Shown here: positions 57,195 through 64,000 of the stretch, piece by piece | How positions within the stretch are numbered: the stretch's first letter is position 1 | How the letters are laid out: each line of letters begins with the position of its first letter | Assembly: GCA_030386875.1 (NCBI GenBank) | Contig: CM059575.1 | Coordinates: 45,972,859 to 46,036,858, forward strand | Length of the DNA stretch: 64,000 nucleotides | Direction of reading: 5' to 3' | Source: Morinoia aosen | Lineage: Eukaryota > Arthropoda > Malacostraca > Amphipoda > Talitridae | Translations under genes and position numbers: made by a program | Notes under the pieces: generated by a model | Database searches by the model: none | What the model saw: the letters and a program-made list of their open reading frames with translations, nothing else | What the model was told of the DNA's origin: nothing

Positions 57195-58787
57195 GTGATG
57201 GTTGCTCCGTAACCCTGCTCACCAGTGAAGCTCACCCTCTCACTTACAGCAGGGATTTACCTACTCCTCTCAATATTTGTCTTGTACTCAAAACAAAGCA
57301 AGGCAGTTGGGCATGCAGGACTAATCGAATGCCTGAGGTAGCATAGCAAGCATTGGGGTTCTCAGATTCCAAAGGACCGAGAAAGGGTAGTGTGAGTCCA
57401 CCGTACGTGAGAATCTCCATTGAATCAAACGTACATAAACAGTAGTAGCATATTCATACCTTTACGTGAAATTCTGTGAACCAAAGAACAGTAAGAGCGA
57501 TTAGTGTTCTAGGTAACAATAAAGTTATAAAACCTAGTCCATGAACTTTCTGATAGCACCCTGTACCTGCTGCATTGAATGTGCCTGAGTCAAGCAGTTA
57601 TAGCTCAGTGATGTCAGCAAAAGCCTGGCACCGACCTCAAGGGTCTGGGTAAAAAAATCCGTCATTTTCCGACAGATTTTTCTCAAATTTTCATCATGGC
57701 TGTGTCATCATGCAGCGATTCGTTTTTGTTTCGAGTGTTTTTATAGGGTTTCCAAAAAATGTTCCTACGATTTTGAAGTTACAGGGATGCCAAAATATCA
57801 TTCAATAGGGCTTAAAAATAACAAATCTGTCAATAGTTTTATAATTTTTTAATTTTGTATTGTTTTTTTTCGATAAATTTTTATTTTCACACCTTTTCAT
57901 TTCTTTTCTCATATAATTTTCAACATAATCAAATTTCAAAACTGTTGAAACTGATTATTAGCTCCTTTTAAGCCCTATTAAATGATATATATGCCATTCA
58001 TGTACCCCTAAAACTGTGAGAGAAGTGGCATTTCATGCGACCAAAAGAAAGGTTTTCAGGAGAGCCTGAACAACGTGGTGCACTGTGCTGCCTGAAGCTT
58101 TACATAACCTCATTAGAATGTGTTTACTTTGTGTTAGAATATTTCGTTATCGTACCAAGGCATTTTGACCGTAAGCTGTATGGTTAATTCCCGTATGCTG
58201 AGCGTTCGCAACTGCGTTATCGTTAGGAGGGTGTCCTCGGCGCTTCACCTGGCGGCGGACGATCTGAGTGGCACGTTCGTTCAGACGAACGAACACACTT
58301 CCCAGGACGTGGAGTATATCGTTAGATTTGTAAGAAAATTCCGTACAACATGAGATAATTAACAGAAAATTAAAGTTTTTCAGATTTTGAGCCTGAACCT
58401 ATGGTGTATTATAGTCGAATATTATTTTTTTTCTCATTTTTCGAACCTTTATTTCGTGTAAGAGACCTGCAGACTAGACAACTTGCCTATGGAGCTTTTT
58501 TCTGAGCCTGAGAATTTCAACAATCTACGTTGGGAAATTTTGTCACTCGAAGGTTCTTCTGTATTGTTGAAATTCCCTAATAAGGCGTACGATACCCAGC
58601 TTGTACCGATGTTTGACATTCAATAGAATTAGTGAAATGTAACGTAGCAGTAATTTACCATTTCTTCAAACATTTGCGCTTGGTGATAAAAAAACGAAAG
58701 TGATCAGTGTCATCATTCAAACAAGTCAAAAATGTACTGTAAAATAAATATATCTAAAAAATTTATCACTTTGCTTGAATCGCAATG
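57195..58787 (+). other. Myo9 intron 11 (start), no further exon seen
   Basis: No block of myosin loop 2 or later motor was found. A weak foldback lies at about 57800-57980 (CAATAGGGCTTAAAAA against TTTTAAGCCCTATTA). The 62-codon frame at 58165 has no recognisable domain. Confidence 0.5.
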
Positions 58788-59020
58788 CTAATAAAAATTT
58801 AAAAGCGAAGAAAATGCTAATAAAACTAGTCATATTTATTCAAATTGAGAAAAAACAAAATCGAAAACGTTTCGGAGTCTAGCTCCATCTTCAGTTCTGT
58901 AAAATGCAATGAATTCAAAAAATTGCAAAAAATACAAACATTACGAAGAATACAAGCAATGCAAAAAAGTAAAAACGAACAATTGTATCAACAAAAAGAT
59001 AAATAAATGTCAGACTATGC

Positions 59021-59419
59021 CTAAAAACTAGCAAAAAAGTAACGAAAAAATACACACCATGAATTTATCATTTGAAGGGGATAGGAACTAAGCATATTAT
59101 TAAGGGAAGGTTTTCCTTTGAAAATATGAAGGGATTCTAAAATTCGTAAGTCAAATTCATTGGGAGCGCTATCAATGACTTTAAAATCTTCCTCACGAAC
59201 TACTATATTGCATTGTTCAGCATGGTTGCGTACGGCTGAATGAGGAGGATGTGCAAGTAAGTTCCCGGTACGGTGGCTCCTACTGCGGTGTTCTGCTATT
59301 CTTGTGTAAATACTGCGTGACGTCATCCCGACGTATACATCGGTATACACCGATGTGCACTGCACACAACTATATTTATAAATGACACAAGAACGCATCT
59401 GTTTATCGTAAGCCAACAT
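59021..59419 (-). CDS. GIY-YIG endonuclease domain of Penelope-like element (left arm)
   Basis: The 132-codon open frame encodes CVIYKYSCVQC with a CxxC pair, then VYVGMTSRSIYTRIAEHRS, a form of the GIY-YIG motif with the conserved arginine. It continues through HAEQCN and FDLRILESLHIFKGKPSLN with the catalytic glutamate. Penelope-like retroelements use this nuclease to nick target DNA. The fragment starts where the inverted arm begins, so the ATG at 59419 is probably fortuitous; it is a truncated copy without its reverse transcriptase. Confidence 0.75.
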   Translation of the reverse strand: MLAYDKQMRSCVIYKYSCVQCTSVYTDVYVGMTSRSIYTRIAEHRSRSHRTGNLLAHPPHSAVRNHAEQCNIVVREEDFKVIDSAPNEFDLRILESLHIFKGKPSLNNMLSSYPLQMINSWCVFFRYFFASF

Positions 59420-59449
59420 TTACTGGTTTGGGTACTAGTTTTTTTTAGT

Positions 59450-60205
59450 TTCCGTCATAAAATTTTCAAGGTAAACGGAATAAAGACTCTGTTAAATAGG
59501 GCTTATAATATATGTTCATCGTTCAATGATATACATGCAGAATTTGATTTTTTACGAGATTTCTTCTTTAATAATGGTTTTCCTATAGGAATCGTAAACT
59601 CTCAAATTAAAAAGTTTTTATCTATAAAATATTCTCAGTCGAACATAGATGTCAGATCCGATAGTTTTCATTACTGCACTCTACCCTATTTTTGTTCCCC
59701 ATCAGAAAAACTGGTTCGTGAATAAAAGTCTCTTTTTGATAGGTATTTTCCTACTATCAACCCGCGTGTAATTTTGATTAATAAGGCAAAAATAGGTTTT
59801 TTTTTTCGGCACAAGGAATCCATCCCTGGTCTAATGCGTTCTTGTGTCATTTATAAATATAGTTGTGTGCAGTGCACATCGGTGTACGTCGGGATGACGT
59901 CACGCAGTATTTACTATTTACACAAGAATAGCAGAACACCGCGGTAGGAGCCACCGTACCGGGAACTTACTTGCACATCCTCCTCGTTCAGCCGTACGCA
60001 ACCATGCTGAACAGTGCAATATAGTAGTTCGTGAGAAAGATTTTAAAGTCATTGATAGCGCTCCCAATGAATTTGACTTACGAATTTTAGAATCCCTTCA
60101 TATTTTCACAGGAAAACCTTCCCATAATAAAATGCTTAGTTCCTATCCCCTTCAAATGGTAAATTCATGGTGTGTATTTTTTTGTTACTTTTTTGCTAGT
60201 TTTTA
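59450..60205 (+). pseudogene. Penelope-like reverse transcriptase end plus GIY-YIG domain, broken
   Basis: The frame beginning near 59455 reads FKVNGIKTLLNRAYNICSSF, FDFLRDFFFNNGFPIGIV and HYCTLPYFCSPSEKLVRE, the linker after the Penelope reverse transcriptase. After a TAA it continues KSLFDRYFPTINPRVILINK, RHKESIPGLMRSCVIYKYSC and VYVGMTSRSIY. A small duplication at about 59910 (TATTTACTATTTAC) then shifts the frame, so the rest of the nuclease is read in another frame. One stop and one shift make it inactive. Confidence 0.75.
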
Positions 60206-60499
60206 GGCATAGTCTGAGATTTATTTATCTTTTTGTTGATACAATTGTTCGTTTTTACTTTTTTGCATTGCTTGTATTCTTCGTAATGTTTGTATTTTTT
60301 GCAATTTTTTGAATTCATTGCATTTTACAGAACTGAAGATGGAGCTAGACTCCGAAACGTTTTCGATTTGTTTTTTTCTCAATTTGAGTAAATATGACTA
60401 GTTTTATTAGCATTTTCTTCGCTTCTAAATTTCTATTAAAATAAATATAATGTTGGGATTTGAGCTTTTAGTGGTACCAGGTAAAGGAAAGTCTGCGAG

Positions 60500-62300
60500 A
60501 TCTTGTACGGCAATATTAAAGGTGGCCTGCTCACTGCATCTAACTGGACAGTTTGTGTGCAGATTGAGTTCATAGGCCCTTACCCATTGTGAGGGAATTG
60601 ATCGACAGTTGTCCTATTGATCAAGTAGTTCGAGTCATGATTAGAAATTTTGTCTTGAGCGCAGGCTAATTGAGTGAGCTCGTGAAGTGTGTTGGACCTG
60701 TTCCTCACTTCTGAGCTGGATAGGGTGGATGTGGTGGAGGTTGGTACCCCATTTCTGAGATCCGGACTCGTGACTTGTGGCTGAGTACCTCATGTGCAAG
60801 TTGGAGGAGTTGGATGGACGTTTGAGGAGATGTCGATTGTAGTTTAGGAGCAATGATGATAGAATTTTGCTTTCCTTCTTGGTAGTAAATTGCAGGTTCG
60901 AAGGTCTGTCAATGCATCAGTGTGCTATCCTCGAAAAGCACTTTACTGCAACTGTAGGGAATATTTTTTATATCTGCTGAGAGTGCGTTCACCTAGTGGG
61001 CTGAAGTGCCCTTTGGTGTTGTTACAAGCAGATGGTGGGCTGTTTTGATGCCCAGCTGCCGTTACTCTGGTCATTTTATTGCTTCAAACTGTATCAAAAT
61101 TTGGCGAGGGATGATGAGGCTCGGTATGAAAGATTTTTGGCTCTGTTGTCAGAAGCTCCGAAGTTGTTTTATGCTTACTTCGCTTTTGTTTAAACGAAAA
61201 AAATAAGCGAGTGCTCTTTCTGTGGGTCCCTTTAGGCAAGAGTCGGAGTTTCTGGTTGATGATCCTGCTGTTGTGTGTGAGACTTTAGCTGAGAACTTTA
61301 ACCGAGCCTTTGCCTGAGAGACTCCTGTGTTTCCTGTCCCTTGTGTTTGGGAAAGAACCTTATTTTTTGTTGGGCGATGTACAGAAATTATTGAACGCAC
61401 TACGAATCTCTTCTGGGGTGAGTCTAAATATAGTTCATCTCTTTAAATCTAAATTGAGGAACGACTGCAACAATTGCGCGTCTCACTTCTCCCGTGTATG
61501 TGTCGCTAACTGGAGCTATTGATTGCTGCCCGTTTGATAAGATATTTGAATTCCAGAGGCCTGTCTTCTGCTGATCAGTTTGATTTTCAGTGTGGTTGAT
61601 TCACAGAAGATGAGCTTTTATGTATTGTTTTTTGAAAGTTTACGTTGGTTAGAGCAGCAAAAAAATTTCGAGTGGGATTTTCTTAAATTTTTCCAAGGCT
61701 TTCGTCAGATTGCCCTATAGTGTTACGGAAAAGGTAAAAGATGTAGATATTCATGGACTTATTCTGTCTGGGATCTAAGTTTTTCGGTCTGGTCGGACAT
61801 TTCAGGTGTTGGCTGAGTGGGGGACTGAGTTAGAGTAGGCTAAATGGGAAGTGAGGTTCCAGAGGGTGTTGTTTTGAGTCCTTTCTCTGTTCTTGAGGTG
61901 TTTTGATCCTCTCATTTCCAACGTGTCTTGTTTCGTGAAAGATTTTCTAATGATTTCAAGTCATTTCAAGTTACTTACGGGTAGTAAGTAACCCGAGTTT
62001 ATGGCGACTTTTTTGTTGCTCAGGTGAGACCAATCTTAGATTTTTGTTCTGCTGTTTGGAACGCTCGTCAAGTAAGAAATTTACGTCTTCTGGAAGCAGC
62101 GAAGCGCCGTTGTGTTGTACATATTGAAGGATTCTGAGTGATGGAGTAAGGTGATAAACAGAAGCATCTGAATTTTTTTCTGTAGCGGCTGTTCCGTTGT
62201 GGATTGATGAAGTGTTGGAGGGTGCTTTCAGGCCGGACCATTTGTTATCGAGTTACTTAGTTTTTGTTTCGTTGATGGATGCATAACTTGGTGTCATTTC
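60500..62300 (+). pseudogene. Degenerate LINE reverse transcriptase (Jockey/CR1-like)
   Basis: Across shifting + strand frames I recognise, in order, an LLCVRLxLRTLTEPL-type linker, LRISSGVSLNIVHLFKS (61391-61450), EACLLLISLIFSV, EWDFLKFFQGFRQIAL in place of the usual FLDFSKAF, VPEGVVLSPFSVL in place of VPQGSVLGP, and VRPILDFCSAVWNARQVRNL near 62010-62080. The catalytic YxDD box is not evident. Many stops and shifts show an old copy. Assignment is by eye to the Jockey/CR1 type. Confidence 0.6.
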
Positions 62301-63195
62301 TTTTAGGGGTTACAACTATTAGCGCTTCCAGGAGAAAGGGGGTTGAATTTTGGTGGTTTCTCGAGAGATCCTTACATTTTCATTACGTTAATTAATAATT
62401 GTTTGCTGCCGTAGGAGATTGTGACCTCAAAAAAACGAAGATAGAAAGACGGGTTATGATTGAAATTATTAATGTACTCCAGGTATTGCCACGTAGATAT
62501 TAACCTTTACATCTAATCCATAATGAGCAATCAACGACTATGGTAGTCATTGCCAGGTTTTTGAGGCCACGTGTTTCCTTCTGTATTTCGTAGAAACCGA
62601 GAGGATGATGAGAAACACTGGGGTACAGTTGAAGAATTTACTGGTGGAAGATATGGAGAGTACGGAGGAGGGGTGCAGCACGCGCGCGGTGGCCGATGTA
62701 CAACCAATAGAATTTGGAATCGCAAGGAAGCCAGACTGTAGTGCAAGCTTCAGGCTTCAAGCCCCCATAGAATCAGCTGTGCTATCAAATGTATTAAAAC
62801 TTCAATGTATCAATGGCTTATGCTATCGAATTACAAACCTAAATCTTGTGACAATAAACCCTACGAGGAACAGCGACAGCATCTCAGAAAGCTCAACCTG
62901 GAGATCAATTCCAATTAAATTTGGATAATTAAATAACACTGCAATAAATTTTGAGATCTGTAGTCTCAGTACAAGCAAGGAAAGAGGAGCTTATTGACTC
63001 TAACTTATCAACCAAGCTTGACTCTCAACAGTCTCGCATCTGCCCTCTCCGTCGACTGTCCACACCCTGAGTGATTCCATTCTATACTGTTTCTTCATGA
63101 GACTCTAATGGGGGTCCTAAGAGAGAGGAAGAGGGGCGTCTCTGAGCGATCACTCAGGCCTCATGGCCTATGCAGTGACCACCATAATTTTTTCC
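62300..63195. other. No recognised gene
   Basis: A short family S-like piece (TTACAACTATTAGCGCTTCC) opens the stretch. The 107-codon frame at 62605 has no recognisable domain. Confidence 0.4.
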
Positions 63196-63269
63196 CATGG
63201 CTCTATTTAATTTTAACTGGTCTCAAATATTTTCGGAAACGATAGCTTTTTGCGGAGGTTTTCGTTTAC

Positions 63270-63819
63270 ATAGAATAGGTTTTTATTTTGCACAAGGCCG
63301 AATACTGCTGCCAGCTGTGGAGTCCAATTGCGACGGGGGAGATCCAGAAAGTGGAGGCAATTCAGAGAACGTTCACGTCGAAAATCGTCGGAATGGAGCG
63401 GTTCAACTACTGGGAGAGGCTCCAGAGGTTATCACTGTTCTCCCTGCAGCGACGACAAGAGCGGTACTTGATAATTTACACCTGGAAGATGCTGGAGGGA
63501 TTAGTACCAAACTTTGTTGACCCAAGTCTGGCGTTGAGAATTAGACAGCATCCCCGATTAGGGAGGTTATGTGTCGTTCCGCCATTCAACAACAGGGACG
63601 CGCCATGAAAGACCTTTTTCGGTCATTGGCCCAAGACTCTTCAACTGCCTCCCAATCGAACTGAGGGAGTCCCGTGGGAAACTGGCTGCCTTCAAATCAA
63701 GGTTGGATAAGTTCTTGGCATCGGTCCCGGATCGACCTCCGACACCGCATTACTACCAGCCTGCGGCGTGCAACAGCCTCCTGCAGCAGGTGGCGCAGCT
63801 GCGAGTGGAGGAAATGTAG
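63270..63819 (+). pseudogene. LINE reverse transcriptase C-terminus, 5'-truncated
   Basis: Frame one (63288-63608) encodes EYCCQLWSPIATGEIQKVEA, IVGMERFNYWERLQRLSLFS and RRQERYLIIYTWKMLEGLVP, the typical C-terminal region of Jockey/CR1-type ORF2. A frame change near 63570 joins it to VIGPRLFNCLPIELRESRGK, KSRLDKFLASVPDRPPTPHY and a stop at 63819. The catalytic parts are absent. It is much less decayed than the LINE at 60.5-62.3 kb and covers an overlapping protein segment, so it is a separate insertion. Confidence 0.75.
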
Positions 63820-64000
63820 CGGCGAGTCGTCGTTGAGGGCGGTGCATCAGCATGGCCCGGGCCCGAACTACGTCCCAGGAATCCCAGGAAGGCTATTTTT
63901 ATCGATTCATTGCCCTCCATCTTTTAATTACATGTTACTTTTAGAACAAATAGATTGTTTTATAAACTTTCAGTTTTGTTACGTTCGGGTTTTGTGTACA
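63820..64000 (+). other. Probable LINE 3' untranslated region
   Basis: AT-rich sequence following the stop codon; no poly-A or short-repeat tail is reached before the window ends. Confidence 0.4.

Larger units (their letters stand above)
58788..60438 (+). mobile_element. Penelope-like element with head-to-head arms
   Basis: Left arm 58788-59410 and right arm about 59830-60438 are inverted copies, each containing a GIY-YIG endonuclease segment and the terminal motif CTGAAGATGGAGCTAGACTC next to CGAAACGTTTTCGATTT. Between them lies a unique piece (about 59450-59830) that codes the C-terminal end of a Penelope-type reverse transcriptase on the + strand. Truncated inverted copies at one end are a known habit of Penelope elements. 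The rest of the reverse transcriptase is absent, so this copy is 5'-truncated. Confidence 0.8.

Noticed and set aside
62605-62928. 107-codon open frame between the two LINE remnants
   Set aside because: No domain or similarity could be recognised and no splice or repeat context supports it.

Overview
This is a eukaryotic, AT-rich, gene-poor and transposon-dense window, most likely from an insect or another arthropod. The evidence is a spliced gene with GT-AG introns of 0.2 to 5.6 kb, degenerate CCTAA/TTAGG-type tracts, and an arthropod-typical set of mobile elements (piggyBac, mariner DD41D and DD37E, hAT, Penelope-like and LINE). The species cannot be named from the sequence alone.

The one host gene I can support is the 5' half of an unconventional class IX myosin (Myo9, a Rho-GAP myosin) on the + strand. 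Eleven coding exons join in one uninterrupted 638-codon frame from a nine-codon ATG exon at 32002 to a motor exon ending at 57194. They encode a Ras-associating domain and the motor with P-loop, switch I and switch II. Loop 2, the neck, C1 and RhoGAP parts must lie beyond the right edge.

Layout. 1-9.3 kb: intergenic DNA with foldback repeats. 9.4-15 kb: nested foldback and TTAA-flanked non-autonomous elements. 15.5-16.8 kb: CCTAA-like tracts around a mariner deletion derivative, then a hAT MITE. 16.8-23 kb: a degenerate AT-rich repeat array, in opposite orientations on its two sides, into which a piggyBac element (17907-20199) and a DD41D mariner with an open transposase frame (20843-22151) have inserted. 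23.2-26.6 kb: a dead DD41D mariner carrying a TTAA-flanked insertion. 26.6-30 kb: simple and duplicated repeats. 30382-31582: an internally deleted piggyBac just upstream of the Myo9 start. 32-57.2 kb: Myo9, whose introns hold repeated copies of one interspersed family, a mariner pseudogene split by a piggyBac-like MITE, foldback elements and a DD37E pseudogene. 58.8-60.4 kb: a Penelope-like element with head-to-head inverted arms and a GIY-YIG domain. 60.5-63.9 kb: remains of two LINEs.

Apart from Myo9, the window is a record of transposition. The autonomous-type piggyBac and DD41D copies sit close to deleted derivatives of related families, and nesting gives relative ages. No RNA genes or CRISPR arrays were seen, and no promoter could be assigned with confidence.
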